Shown here one piece after another: positions 31,216 to 42,534 of a DNA stretch of 64,000 nt. The notes below the pieces were generated by a model. It saw only the letters and a list, made by a program, of their open reading frames with translations. It searched no databases and was not told the origin of the DNA. The translations under genes were made by a program, and so were the position numbers. Source of the DNA: Anodontia alba (lineage: Eukaryota; Mollusca; Bivalvia; Lucinida; Lucinidae); the NCBI GenBank assembly GCA_964016985.1, contig OZ024830.1, forward strand, positions 58,760,104 to 58,824,103, given 5' to 3'. Positions within the stretch are counted from its first letter, which is position 1; every line of letters begins with the position of its first letter.

Positions 31216-31895
31216 TACCATATTTGACCTAGTTACTTAACATACTCCTATAAGCGCAAAGTCAAGCAATTCCATAAACTTAGATTTCAGCCAGTGTACT
31301 TTTTGTCAACATCCTTATGCTTTGGGTACCCATGGAGGGTGGTTCGGTGTGGGGAAGGTGGCTGGTATCTTATATCACCAGGGCGTCCTACTGATATTGG
31401 CTTCGTTGGGCAAGGCCTGCTATCCTTGTAGCAGGTAAGGGTAGAGGGCAATATTTTTATTTCTTCTGTTTCTTCACTTTCATTCCTGTTCCTCTTTCTT
31501 CTCTGTCCCACTCTTTCATCTCCTCTACTATCTCCTTTCTCCCTTCCTCTGGGAGACAACACAAAATGACCCACATGGGTTGACATGTCATTAAACCCCA
31601 ACACAATCAATTTGGGTACCCATTTGAATTGCATTGACTTGTCCATGCATTTCAAATGAGTAACCACAACATATGCTTTTATGAAGAAAATAAAAAAAAA
31701 ACAAAAACACTCACACATACAAAAACATGGCATTAGCATCATTACATAAGTCCTTTGCTGATCTTTTTTTAAGTGTACCCTTGTATAGGTGGATACATAC
31801 TTTACCACAAGTTTTCCCAGTAATTTTGAAAAACCTAAGCACAGTAATTTTGAAAAACCTAAGCACACAGTGTGGTAACGAGGTAGAATATAGTA
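31216..31895. mobile_element. ACCRTATTYGA-shell MITE with SINE inserted
   Basis: TACCATATTTGACCTAGTTA at the left and GAGGTAGAATATAGTA at the right. Subterminal ATAAGCGCAAAGTCAAGCAA matches the 22550 copy. A SINE-like element (31334-31610) splits the core-2 hairpin. Confidence 0.75.
31334..31610 (+). mobile_element. SINE-like element, family C, with 13 bp target-site duplication
   Basis: The body has GGCAAGGCCTGCTATCC and a long C/T-rich tract (TTATTTCTTCTGTTTCTTC). The 3' end is TTGACATGTCATTAAACCCC then AACACAATCAA. It is bounded by TTTGGGTACCCAT at 31321-31333 and 31611-31623 (perfect). No clear tRNA head is seen. Confidence 0.85.
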
Positions 31896-32047
31896 TTTGG
31901 AGATAAGAGCATACATGGATATGTACTGTGCATGATGAAGACATTTTGGTCAGGGTATGTACAGTACTCTTTTTGAAATCTACATAGTCCGCTATTTGAG
32001 CCTGCTTATGTGCAGTCTGACATAACTCAGATAAGAGAAGGTATCCA

Positions 32048-32291
32048 GGGCCCAGTTGTTCAAAGCTAACAATGTCGTTAGTTAACGATTCATTAAAATT
32101 TACATCCAGTGATTAGCAAATATTCTGAAATTTTTTGCTGAAAAAATGTGAGTAGCTTTTGCAGTGCAAAAGCTACTCACATTTTTTCAGCAAAAAATAT
32201 CAGAATATTGTGTATTGGATCAGCTAAAACAATTAACGAAATGACCCTTAACGACATCGTTAAGCTGACGACGCTTTGAACAACTGGGCCC
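32048..32291. mobile_element. GGGCCCAGTTGTT MITE copy 3, almost complete palindrome
   Basis: GGGCCCAGTTGTTCAAAGC and GCTTTGAACAACTGGGCCC are 18-19 bp inverted ends. The centre folds on AAAATGTGAGTAGCTTTTGC / GCAAAAGCTACTCACATTTT. Confidence 0.88.
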
Positions 32292-32301
32292 AGAATTTTT
32301 A

Positions 32302-32415
32302 TTTCTCCACAGAAATATACATTGAAGGTACTCGTTAGAAATGCCTTGGAGAGGCACTTCTAAGGTGTACCCACAATATTATGTTTCTGTGGAGAAATAA
32401 GAAAAAATATTGACC
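32302..32415. repeat. Core-2 hairpin, minimal copy
   Basis: TTTCTCCACAGAAATATACA, GAAGGTACTCGTTAGAAATG and their inverses (CACTTCTAAGGTGTACCCAC, TCTGTGGAGAAATAAGAAAA) form a palindrome of about 95 bp. Confidence 0.7.
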
Positions 32416-32679
32416 TTCTTGGCTGAAAAAAATAAGTACTATCTGTAGATCGTGGTACTTTCTGAGTGAGTACCCTCAGTACCGTAAAGCCTTGAAAGTA
32501 ACCTGTGGCTATTTTAATTTTTAGTAAGAATTTGGTGGCTTATTTTTGAAATGATCACATTTTCAAGAGAATCTTATTTTATAAAGTTCTATGATGGAAA
32601 GAAATGTTTGAGTTGGGTAAACATCAATTTTTCTTCAGAACTGAAACTAAACATAATTTGATTGCCTGCATGGCCAGAC
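32416..32679. other. Unique AT-rich sequence
   Basis: No gene or repeat family recognised. Confidence 0.4.
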
Positions 32680-32689
32680 TGTGTTTCTG

Positions 32690-32945
32690 CACTTACTTGC
32701 TCACATCACGAAAACATACCTATATAATTTTGACCCCCTTAAACCCCACTTTTATATAGTAAAAGTGAGGTTTACAGGGGTATACATAATTTTTCCTATT
32801 TCTGCTCAAAAACGTAGATTGTGGGTACTTGTTAGAACCGCCTCACCGGAAAATATCAGACTTTTTTATCTGAAAATTTTCGGTTTTTGGAGGTGAAATT
32901 TTCTATATATTTGAATAGGCGTGTTTTCATAATGTTTTCAATAGT
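32690..32945. mobile_element. Core-2 MITE, ACCCCCTTAAACC shell, degraded copy
   Basis: It shares TATATAGTAAAAGTGAGGTTTA, TTTCTGCTCAAAAAC and ATATATTTGAATAGGC words with the inverted copy at 47000-47280. The central hairpin has lost one arm. Confidence 0.6.
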
Positions 32946-33030
32946 CTTGCAGTTTTGGACAGCCAGCTTCAAGGCCCATAAGCATATTAGCAATGCCATA
33001 CAGAATTACATCCCATATACAAATGTTGTT

Positions 33031-33300
33031 TCTGACTGGTGATCACGAGGTTGCAGGTTCGACCCCAGCCGAGTAGGCAACATTCTTTCGTGGAGATTGA
33101 TTATGAAATATTTTCTGTGGTCATTCTCTCCCTTCTGCTGATTCAAGAAGAGCAGTTGTTATTTTCTGATGAAAAAAAATGTGCTTAATACTGGTTAACT
33201 GCTTAGAGGACTAAGCCTGTCCAGTAAACTGTCCTGTCCACACTCGACATAACTCCAGTGGGTTGACTGGGCTGTTAAACTTCAACACAAACAAACGAAC
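33031..33300 (+). mobile_element. SINE family A, slightly 5'-truncated
   Basis: Box B region (GGTTCGACCCCAGCC) is kept and box A lost. The body GGAGATTGATTATGAAATAT and tail AACTTCAACACAAACAAACG are present. Flanking GTTGTTT at 33024-33030 and 33301-33307 is a short direct repeat consistent with target duplication. Confidence 0.85.
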
Positions 33301-33449
33301 GTTGTTTGGCTGTATCTGCAATAACTATAGTGAAGCCATCTCACATTTTGTCAAAAATTCCATACATTTAGTCTAGAAATGTTAGTGACATTGGGGCTGG
33401 CATGAAATTTATTGTAGCACTCCCAAATAACAAGGTTGCTTATTTCCAA

Positions 33450-33590
33450 ACCAGCATAGCTCCAGATAAGGAGCTTTTTTCAACAGAAAAATACTGATAT
33501 CTTTCTTATTTCTCCACAAAAACACATGTAGACCTTCAAGTACCAACAACATATGTTTTCTTGAAGCAATAAGAGTAAAGTTTCCTTTCA
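33450..33590. repeat. Core-2 hairpin, GCTCCAGATAAG shell, degraded
   Basis: AGCATAGCTCCAGATAAGGA, TTTCTTATTTCTCCACAAAA and ACCAACAACATATGTTTTC remain. The central arms are shortened. Confidence 0.5.
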
Positions 33591-34385
33591 AAAGGAAAGG
33601 TTTGCCAAGTTTTATAAGTGACCTCTCTCTGTGCATGTTTATAGGAATGCAAATGCTACAAACCATGATCCTAGTTTGTTCACATGGTTCCCTATATTCC
33701 AAATAAAGGAGACACCCTTTTAACCTGTCCCACATACCAACCAAGAATCATCAAACTGTCTCAAAGTGTACCACAGTTATCGAGTGTACTCAGTTTCATA
33801 ACTAAACATTCCGAGGGAAAGTAACTCGAAAACTAAGGCAATGTGAATTACCATTCTTGAACATGACACTTGGTTTGTCCTTCATACATTCCAAATATCA
33901 TTAAACTATCTTAAAGTATATACCTAAATATTACCAGGGGATGTCATAAGTTTTGTTATAATTCAACCAGCTATTCATGCAAAGAAATTGGTGGAAATGG
34001 TCCAATCTTTCCATTCCACTGCAATAAGATTTCCCTTCTGCATGAATAAACCACAACCCCTATTTCTGAGTCTGATAGATTTTACAGCCTGTTGCATCCC
34101 TTTCCTACTTCTATGTACAGTGTAAAGACGGTAATTCCAATCACCACGAGGGTTTTCAAACAAAGCAGGACTCGAAAAGAAAAAAAAAAGATCCATATAC
34201 ACATGTAAAATTTTCCTTTCAATTTGTTTGTCAGATCTTGTACCACTCGAGCACCCGTTCTGCTCCTCCGTGTTTGCCAGTATAAATCTGAACTTCATGC
34301 AAACTGCCACTTTGCTCCTTGCTACACATTAATTCCAAATTTTGCCAGCTTTGCTGGAAATACTACTTGAGCCATAAGTTAGCCC
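33591..34385. other. Unique sequence without a recognised gene
   Basis: Open frames on the minus strand (33975-34310) have no recognised domain or splice context. Nothing else seen. Confidence 0.4.
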
Positions 34386-34561
34386 TTAACCCTTGTCCTG
34401 CTGAATAAAATAAGATGCCACACCCACTTCTAATTTTCAGCCAATCAGATTACTTGATCCGAATTGTTGCTATAAATTCACATATTTAATGACAAACAGT
34501 GCAGATCCAGATCAGTTGGCTTCTTCAGAAGCCAACTGATCTGGATCTACACTGTTTGCGT
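34386..34561. mobile_element. MITE, CCCTTGTCCTGCTGAAT shell with core-1 hairpin, right end lost
   Basis: TTAACCCTTGTCCTGCTGAA starts the element. CCAATCAGATTACTTGATCC is shared with 30356 and 57121. The core (34492-34559) is CAAACAGTGCAGATCCAGAT and inverse around a GGCTTCTTCAGAAGCC centre. Confidence 0.75.
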
Positions 34562-34791
34562 CAAAGCTTGTTATTATCAGGCAGGTCTACGAGGAGAATT
34601 TCACTTGTGTTATTCTTGGGCATCTTTTTTTTTCAAAGCATCTCCTTGTTATTATTTGGGGTATAGTGGGAATAGCAGTAGCAAAAAGATATTGAATGTC
34701 ACATGTATTGTTAAAGGATGGAAAATCACCCAAACAGTATGTCCAAGTTGAGATATTTTATACCGCTCAACAAATTTGTTTGACTGTCCAG

Positions 34792-35032
34792 TACATGTCA
34801 CAACGACCATCACATTAAAACCAGCCAATATACCAGCTTTTGGATATAACAGTTATCGAAACTTTGTCTCTTCAGATGCATTCGGCGTATCTTTACAATC
34901 TTTTAACACATCGAAACCTTGGAAAATATTACATAAAGGTTCTAAGGCAAAGGTTTTCGAAAAGTGGCCGATATTCTTTGGTACTGCTCTCCTTTTTCTG
35001 ATAGCATGCTTTCTTGTCGTTCCTTTCTCAGA
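34792..35032 (+). CDS. Weak candidate: isolated internal exon with a membrane segment
   Basis: An open frame without an ATG start runs from a possible acceptor (GACTGTCCAG at 34791) to a good donor (AGA|GTGAGT at 35033). It encodes about 80 residues: a polar stretch (VTTTITLKPANIPAFG) followed by WPIFFGTALLFLIACFLVV, which looks like one transmembrane helix. Codon content and CpG are higher than in neighbouring repeats, and no repeat family seen in this window covers it. No companion exon was found, so it could be part of a gene with distant exons, or chance. Product not recognised. Confidence 0.3.
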
Positions 35033-35039
35033 GTGAGTA

Positions 35040-36075
35040 ATGAGTTTTACTACTGTAAACATTATAAAAACGGGCACACTATGAAATGAAAATAATTATG
35101 GAACAGAAAAAAATAACGTGAACAAGAAAACGTATAACACAAAGCATCATATTATACAATGGCATTGCTGATAGTATTTCATCTTTTTAAATACTTGAAG
35201 TATTCGGTAAAATCTACAGGAAAAAAAACTATTTATTAGATATATTAAGGGCAGATAAGAACTTAAATAACCAATGTAGTGGCCCTTGTCCTTCGTATTC
35301 TTTACACCATAAAATTTTATTAAGATATTCCATAAAAGAACTTTGGCCAAAACTGATTATTTTTTTCACATATATCAAGGGCAGATAACTAAAAAAAACA
35401 GAATATACAACTTATAGTATTCTATACGTCTGTAAAATTTCATCAAAATATTCCATATAGTAATCAAGTTACTGGTCAAAATGCATGTTTCATATACAGC
35501 CACCGTGACAACAGCCGTTGGTTATTCACCCATCTGCCGATTGTCTTAACACCTTATACACTTGGCAGCTGTGTGAATATACACGGTCATCGTATCAATG
35601 GCTTTTGACAGTAGTAGATGGGTTTTCTGACTATTCCTGTTTCTAAAGATGACTGAGCCCTGAAAACGAGGACAAATACAGATTAAAACCAGAACGAGCT
35701 TTCCATTCTAAATGGCTTGTGCGTAAAAATATTATGTGAATACCCCCTCTTATCTGGAGCTATGGAACTATGATTATTTACAAGATCTTTTCAGTGTAGT
35801 AGGAAATCAATACTTAAATTTCAAGACCGGTTTTTTAAACTGGAATATTTTCAAGATTTAGGGTATACCTTTTATGAAAAGAAGAATATAGAATATTTTA
35901 GTCAAAGGAAACATATTATCTGGAGCTTTGGCTCCTATGTTGCCCCTGTAGTGGACCTGAACTGACTTGAATATTGTTTAGGGTTAGTAAAATACCGCAT
36001 ACCCACATTGTGTTCCACAGCTTGTGTATAAACAATTTGTGCCTTTGTAACTGTAATACTATATTGTTGTTTATT
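35040..36075. other. Mostly unique sequence
   Basis: Short shell fragments of the core-2 family are visible (CTTATCTGGAGCTATGG at 35749, TTATCTGGAGCTTTGG at 35926). No coding exon supported. Confidence 0.4.
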
Positions 36076-36077
36076 CA

Positions 36078-36292
36078 GCTTACCTTATTAACCTTAAGTA
36101 TTTGGACAGACAGACCTGAGCAAACAGTGTAGACCCTGATCAGATGCTGCAGGATGCAGCATCTGATCAGGGTCTGTACTGTTTGCCACTCATCCAGCAA
36201 TTTTCAGACATATAAACTGGATTAGCTCAAATTCTAGGTTAAGCAGGTAAGGAATTATGATGTCCAGATATTTAGAATAAATACTGTAAGCC
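36078..36292. mobile_element. MITE, TACCTTATT/TTYGGACA shell with perfect core-1 hairpin
   Basis: CTTAAGTATTTGGACAGACA at the left, TCCAGATATTTAGAATAAA at the right. The core at 36121-36187 (CAAACAGTGTAGACCCTGAT...inverse, ending TACTGTTTG) is the cleanest palindrome of the family. Confidence 0.8.
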
Positions 36293-36342
36293 TTTGTTGA
36301 CCAATACCTGTTAACTCTTTGTATGCTGGGTAATTGTCCCCC

Positions 36343-38070
36343 GACGTGAATCAAAGGGGACTATAGTAATGGGTTCGTCCGCCAGTCCTTCTGTCCGTCA
36401 GTAGAGACACTCTTGTCTCCGCAGTTTTCAAGGGATTATGATGAAACTTTCCAGTTATTGTTCCCATGACCGGAAGATGATTTTATCGAGGTTGTGCTCG
36501 ACTGACTTTTACCAGAGAGATAGTCCTTTGGCAATTTTTCAACAGTAAGTCTTGTCTCTGCAACTCCTCTTACAGTTTTCAGTGGATTTTAGTGAAACCT
36601 TCCAGTTATTGTTGCTATGACCTGAAGAGGATCACGCTTGATTGCTTTTTATGAGGGAGAGAGTGGCCGGGTGATGCGATGGTGTCGTGTATCTTGCCTC
36701 TCCGGGGCATCCAACTGATATTGGCTTACAGTTGGACAAGGCCTGCTATCTTGTAGCAGGTAGGGGTACAGGGGGAATGTTTTTATTTCTTCTGTTTCTT
36801 CACTTTCATTCCTGGTCCTCTTTCTTCCCTGTCCCTCTCTTTCATCTCTTCTACTATCTCTTCTATCTATTTTCTCCCTTTCTCTGGGAGATATCACAAA
36901 ATGACCCACATGTGTTGACATGTCGTTAAACCCCAACACAATCAAAACTGCTTTTTACCAGAGTTATGGCCCTTTTGTCAGTTTTAGCCATTTAGCAACA
37001 GAAGTTCTTGTCTCAGCAACTCCTCCTACATTTTTCAAGGGATATTGATGAACTTTCCAGTTATGTTTCCATGACCTGATGATGATCATATCAAGGTCAT
37101 GCTCAACTGATTTTTACCAGTTACGGTCCTTTGGCGATTTTTTCAACAGTAAGTCTTGTCTCTGCAACTCCTTTTGCAGTTTTCAGTGGATTTTAATGAA
37201 AGCTTCCGATTATTCTCTGCAACTCCTCATGCAATTTTCAATGGATTTTAGTGAAACCTTCCAGTTATTGTTGCCATGACCTGAAGAGGATCATATTATA
37301 CCGAGGTCACGCTTGACTGCTTTTTTACCAGAGTTATTGCCCCTTGTCAGTTTTAGCCATTTTATCAAATGAAGTTCTTGTCTCCACAACTCCTCGTACA
37401 GTTCTCAAGGGATTTTGATGAAACTTACCAGTTATTGTCCCTCGATGCTAGTCAAAGGGACTATAGTGATGGGTTCGTCTCCGTCCATTCGTCTGTCCCT
37501 AGACACAATCTTGTCGCCGCACAGTTCTCAAGGGATTTTGATGAAACTTTCCAGTTATTGTTGTCCTCTCACATTATTCAAAGGAACTATAGGGATGGGT
37601 CTTCAGTCCCTATGTCAGTCTGTCTTTCAGTCAGTCCATAGACACAATCTTGTCTCCGGAACTCCATTTACAGTTTTCAAGAGATTCTGATGAAATTTTC
37701 TGGTTATTGTTCCCATGACCTGAAGATGATCATATTTTATCGAGGTCATGCTGTACTGATTTTTATGAAAGTTATTTCCCTTTGTTATTTTTTTTCTATG
37801 TGACGTCTTGGCTCTGCAACACTACTTGCAGTTTCCAATGAATTTGGATGAAACCTTTCAGTTATTGTTCCCATGACCTGAAGAGGCTCAAATTATACCA
37901 AGGTGCACTTGACTACTTTTTTTTTATAAGATTAATGGCCCTTTGTTAATTTTAGTCATGTTGCTAACAGAAATTATTATCTCTTCAACTCCTCATACAG
38001 TATTTAGGGGATTTTGATGAAACTATCCAGATATTGTTCCCATGACCTAAAGGTGATCATATCATTAAGA
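36343..38070 (+). mobile_element. Pearl-like element H with repeated heads
   Basis: The head hairpin GTCCCCCGACGTG...AAAGGGGACTATAG (36347-36376) is followed by GGGTTCGTCCGCCAGTCC. Monomers of about 190 bp contain TTTTCAAGGGATT, GATGAAACTTTCCAGTTATT and CCATGACCTGAAGA. Related heads recur inside the array at about 37434 and 37559. A family C SINE is inserted at 36652-36948. The right end was not located. Confidence 0.65.
36652..36948 (+). mobile_element. SINE-like element, family C, second copy
   Basis: It shares GACAAGGCCTGCTATC, TTATTTCTTCTGTTTCTTC and TTGACATGTCGTTAAACCCC with 31334-31610. TGCTTTTTA at 36643-36651 and 36949-36957 is a likely target duplication within a pearl-like monomer. 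Confidence 0.85.
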
Positions 38071-38339
38071 AGGGAGGCAAAACTAAAAATGACACAGTTG
38101 GTTTCCCTTAATGTGTACCCATTCAACTTAAATTGGGAAATCACTTTTTTCTGTAAATTGTTCCTTAGAACATTTAAGAAAATTAAAAAATTAGTCTGTT
38201 GAAAGGGTTGTAAAATATCAAAACATTGTTTAGGACATATATGTTATAGACATATTCACTACATACTGACATTTCAAATGTTGGGGAACACTTGGCCTGC
38301 GACCTTTTATTTTGCATGCTATTTTTGTCATCTGAGGAT

Positions 38340-38511
38340 TTTTTTTTTAAAATTAACTTTTTCAAAAAAATCTTTCAGGAATACTATCAGCGTGCCAAAC
38401 AGTTTGGATCCAGATAAGGCCTGACATTTTGTTGGGCCTGATCTGGGTCCAGACTGTTTGTAAAGGTTATCAGCAGACAACAAAAGTTGCCACTAGCATG
38501 GAAAGAGTTAA
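38340..38511. mobile_element. MITE, TTAACTCTTT shell with core-1 hairpin
   Basis: The core at 38396-38460 (CAAACAGTTTGGATCCAG...inverse) is followed by CAACAAAAGTTGCCACTAGC and GGAAAGAGTTAA. The left end is AT-rich and unclear. Confidence 0.65.
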
Positions 38512-38689
38512 ATTTTGTCCTGTGCTAGGATATGTAACACAAAATGAGAAATATCATCGTAAAATCTCTTTGATTTTGCAATATTGAAAGGCGTTCTTTT
38601 TAAAATCTGGAATGAGTAGATGTACCAAGTCAGTTGATAAACTGGCACTGCCAGGTGATGACTATTAGGATGCAGTCTGATCCTTAACT

Positions 38690-38905
38690 CTAGATAAGGT
38701 GTTTTTTGGAACCAAAAAAGTATAAGTATTTTCTTATTTCTCCACGACAAACATGTGTTGTGGATATTCATCAGAAGTGCCTCAGTCCACAAAACATGTT
38801 GTGGGTACACATTAGAAGCACCTCACCCAGGCACTTCTACTGAGTACCCACAACATATGTTTTCATGGAGAAATAAGAAAAATACCTGATACTCACCTCA
38901 TCTTC
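38690..38905. mobile_element. Core-2 MITE, TCTAGATAAGG shell, with duplicated arm
   Basis: TTAACTCTAGATAAGGTG at the left and CACCTCATCTTCAGCTATA at the right. The hairpin arm appears twice (38752 and 38800) before the inverse GTACCCACAACATATG. Confidence 0.65.
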
Positions 38906-39187
38906 AGCTATACTGATCACTGTTTACATAAGCACTAAGTCTCCTTTTTGTAAAAAAGAAAATGACTGATGGTGTGTGAGTTTATGAGGATACATGTATT
39001 TTGGTGCCTGACCTGTTAACCTTTTTACCAGGTTTGCCCATTTGTCAGTGTATGTTATTACTTTTTTCTATTCTATAGACCAAAGATAATCCTATTTTTG
39101 CCATTACATTTTTGTATTCAAAAGGTATAAGGCAGTCCTGTATAGTTTATTCATAAAGAAAATACATGTACTATTTTTGCCAATACA

Positions 39188-40197
39188 TTTTTATCCCCGC
39201 ACTTTTTGAAGAAAAAGCGGTGATATTGTTATACCCCTTGTCTGTCCGTCTGTCTGAGCCAACATTTAGGGTTAGGGGGTTCAGTTTTGTAACCACATTA
39301 TGCTTTATTCCATTAAGATACATTATAAACCTTTTGGTTAGGGAGCTTATAGCCCTTAAAACCCTATGGAAATTTACAATGGGAGGTAGCCCCTAAACCC
39401 AAATTGTTGGAAGTCCGTACGTCCGTCTGTAATGTCACACCATTGCTCCTAGACCATTTAAGCTTGATTCTGGAAACTTTCACAGGCGATAGCCCTATGG
39501 ATATGGACTGGAGGAACACATTTGGAATTTTGATGTGACCCCTGGGGGGCAGGGCCAAAGGGGTGTGGCCCCGAAGGGGCCAAAATTCATTTTGTACAAA
39601 GTCATGTTGCATATCAAATCAAAGGCTATGAAGAGTAGAATATAGTGGTGCAAACATTTTGCCCCAGGGGCATGTCTGGGGGTCACTAGTGGTCAAAAAG
39701 TAAGATTTTGGGTCCTTTTTTTTTTCTGATTGTCACCCAACTCCTCTTAGGCTTTTTTAGCTAAAACCTTGAAACTGTCACAGGTAATAGCCCTACGGAT
39801 GAGGACTGGAGGAACACATTTTAAATTTGGATGTGACCCCTGGGGGCAGGGCCAGGGGGTGTGGCCCCCAAAGGGGCCAAAATTCATTTTGTACAAACAT
39901 AGTCATGTTGCATATCAAATCCAAGGTAATGAAGAGTAGAATACAGTGGTGCGAAAAATTTGCCCTGGGGGCATGTCTGGGGGTCACTAGAGGTCAAAAA
40001 GTAGGATTTTGGGTCCTATTTTTTGATTGTCACCCAACTTCTCATAGGCTTTTTTAGCTAGAACCTTGAAACTGTCACAGGTAATATCCCTATGAATGAG
40101 GACTGCAGGAATGCATTTGGAATTTTGATGTGCAGAGACATATGTGATGGGGCTGGTGCGGGGATATGCGATGGCGTGCCATCGACTTGCTCTAGTT
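39188..40197 (+). mobile_element. Pearl-like element C with two monomers of about 325 bp
   Basis: The head TTATCCCCGCACTTTTTGAA folds with AAAAAGCGG, then a GTCTGTCCGTCTGTCTG run. Two long monomers begin near 39440 and 39767 (GGAGGAACACATTT, GTGACCCCTGGGGG, GGCATGTCTGGGGGTCAC). The right end has hairpin stems CGATGGC 40169-40175 and GCCATCG 40178-40184, then ACTTGCTCTAGTT. CCCCGC and GCGGGG mirror at the ends. Confidence 0.8.
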
Positions 40198-41300
40198 GTA
40201 ATCTATAGACATAAGCTACCTGTACTGGTATCTATATACATAATCTACATTTGCCATTACATTTTTGTATTCTATAGGTATAAGGTTCTTCTGTAAAGGT
40301 TCTAGACAGGAGGAGTATCCAGTTAGATTGTCCTATTTTTGTCAGTACATGTTCGTTTTTGTTTTCTAGAAACATAAGCTACTCCTTTAAAGTTCTAGAC
40401 AGGAGGGTATCCTGTCTAGAATTATACAGGAGTATTTTATGTCAGATAGATAATCCTATATTTATGTATCCTATGTCAGATAGATAATCCTAATTTTGCC
40501 ATTACAGTTTTATATTCTAGAAACATAAGATACGCCTGCGTAGTTCTAGACAGGAGTAGTATGGAGATTGATCGTGAAATATTTTCTACGGTCATTCTTT
40601 CTCTTCCGCTGATTCAAAAAGGTAGTTGTCAGTTTCTGGCGAAAGAATGTGCACAATACTGGTTAACCTTGAGGACTAAGCCTGCCCAGTAAACGTGTGG
40701 TTCGGTAAACTGACCATGCTCGACATGACCCCATTGGGTTGACTGGGCCGTAAAACTTCAACACAAACAAACAAATCAAGACAGATAATCCTATTTAGCC
40801 ATTACATTTATTGTATTCTGTTTACAGAATCTATTCCTGCAGTTCTAGACAGATACGGATAGGTAATCCTGTTTGCCAATACATTTTTGTATTCTAGGAA
40901 CATAAGCTATATTTCTTCATAGTTCTAGACAGGAGGTCCACATGGTTTGCAAAAATGACTTTTAAAATTACAAGCAGATGACAATGCAGACGACAATTGT
41001 TGTGATTGGCAGTTTAAGGGTTAAAAGCGGATGCAATATACAGTTGTCTTAAATAAGGGTAGGGATAGGAACATGGAAAAATCTTGTTGCCACTGTTCTT
41101 TACCTGAAAATATTTTTCGCCACATGTTTTGGCCAAATGAAAAGTTTTTGTGGCATTTTATTTATTTATTTTTTTTTTTTTAATTTATTGCATTTAGTGA
41201 TAATGGCGATCGGTAGCCCGAACCCTGACTGGAGCTGTAGATAAGGGAATAGTTTTCTTATTTCACCATAAAAACATAAATTGTGTGTAGTCATTATAAT
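40198..41300. repeat. Degenerate repeats of TTTTTGTATTCTAGAAACATAAG and a SINE
   Basis: TTGCCATTACATTTTTGTATTCT and GTTCTAGACAGGAG recur at least five times (39094, 40248, 40498, 40799, 40887 areas), forming a diffuse array of about 100-300 bp spacing. No gene seen. Confidence 0.55.
40562..40776 (+). mobile_element. SINE family A, 5'-truncated
   Basis: It starts in TGGAGATTGATCGTGAAATA and ends GTAAAACTTCAACACAAACA plus AAC repeats. It is inserted into a GTTCTAGACAGGAGTAG repeat unit. Confidence 0.85.
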
Positions 41301-41304
41301 CATC

Positions 41305-42238
41305 TTAGTGAACTGATTATTATAAACACCCACAAAGTATATGGTTTTTTTTTTTTTTTTTTTGGTTTTTTTTTTTTGTTTTTTGTTTTTTGGTTGTTTT
41401 TTTTTTTTAGAAATAAGAAAAAAGCATTTTCAGTCTATGTATTGTGTACACCCATGTTGTCCCCAAAATATGTGTGAAAACAGGGATCTGCAGGGGTTTA
41501 CATAATTGAGGAATTTTCAGCATTATGCAGTTTTGAAACCAGGCCCAGAGGTTATAAAACTTTTTTCATGCTCAACTCAGCTGAGCATGAAATTTTTCCT
41601 GGTAATAAATCTCAAATTGCTGATGATTGCAATTTCTTTCTTGCTAAACATAGCTGAGCATGAAATTTTCTCTGCTAATAAATATGAAAATACCAACAAT
41701 AATTATTAGCATTTTCATATTTATTAGCAGAGAAAATTTCACACTCAGCTGAGTTGAGCATGAAAAAAGTTTTATAACCTCGGGGCTGCTTATAGTAGAC
41801 AATTCACATAAAATGTGGAGCCTTATTTTTTCAATAAAAATAAAAAATGTTGTCTGCTGCAAGTTTGAATGGGGCATTGAGGTCAACTAAATCTACCTCT
41901 CTTCAGTTTACAATACTTTTATTTCTACAACATTGCTGTAAATATTAGACTTATTATTTGCTAAATGAGTAGTAGATTTGTTATACTGAACATGTTATTA
42001 TTATTTTTTATATAACAATGCATATTTGTTAAAAGCTTTTAAGCTTGTACTTGTACATTTGGTTCTGTTTACCTTGAGCTTTCAGATCAAATTCTGAAGA
42101 AAAAAAAAACTAGTCACCTATGCTTCACCTTATGTGAAATAGCAGAAGTGTCACTAGTTTTTTTTTCCTATTATCTCCCTTGATATGTAAAGTGCAAGCT
42201 AAGCCAAATACTATCTAGGTCCTAATTGGAATCCTCTC
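41305..42238. repeat. Direct duplication, copy 1 (about 0.93 kb) containing a foldback
   Basis: It runs from AACTGATTATTATAAACACC (41311) to GTCCTAATTGGAATCCTCT (42219). Internally TTTTTTCATGCTCAACTCAG and its inverse enclose GAAATTTTCTCTGCTAATAA and inverse (41555-41790). Confidence 0.88.
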
Positions 42239-42425
42239 AGTCTTCATGAAAACTGCAGGACTGTCTGACAAAACAGGCAAACTTTCATTTTGTCCTGTGA
42301 AAATTTTTGGCCTGTCTGACAGCTGTCCTGCTACACTTTTCAATTGCAAAATTTTAATAATAAACATTTTTTCATTTTTTTAAAATTTCATTTTTTTCAT
42401 TTGCTTTTGCCTTCATATTTTTGGG

Positions 42426-42503
42426 TTAGTGAACTGATTATTATAAACACCCACAAAGTATGTGTTTTTTTTTTTTTTGTTGTTGTTGTTGTTTTTATTT
42501 GTG

Positions 42504-42534
<31 letters not shown>

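Noticed and set aside
31287..31916. 209-codon minus-strand frame, the longest open frame in the window
   Set aside because: It crosses a MITE and the SINE-like element with its C/T-rich tract. Composition is explained by these repeats.
39166..40057. Frames with MTPRHAPGA and MDVTPGGRARGCG
   Set aside because: They fall in the two long monomers of element C and repeat with the monomer.
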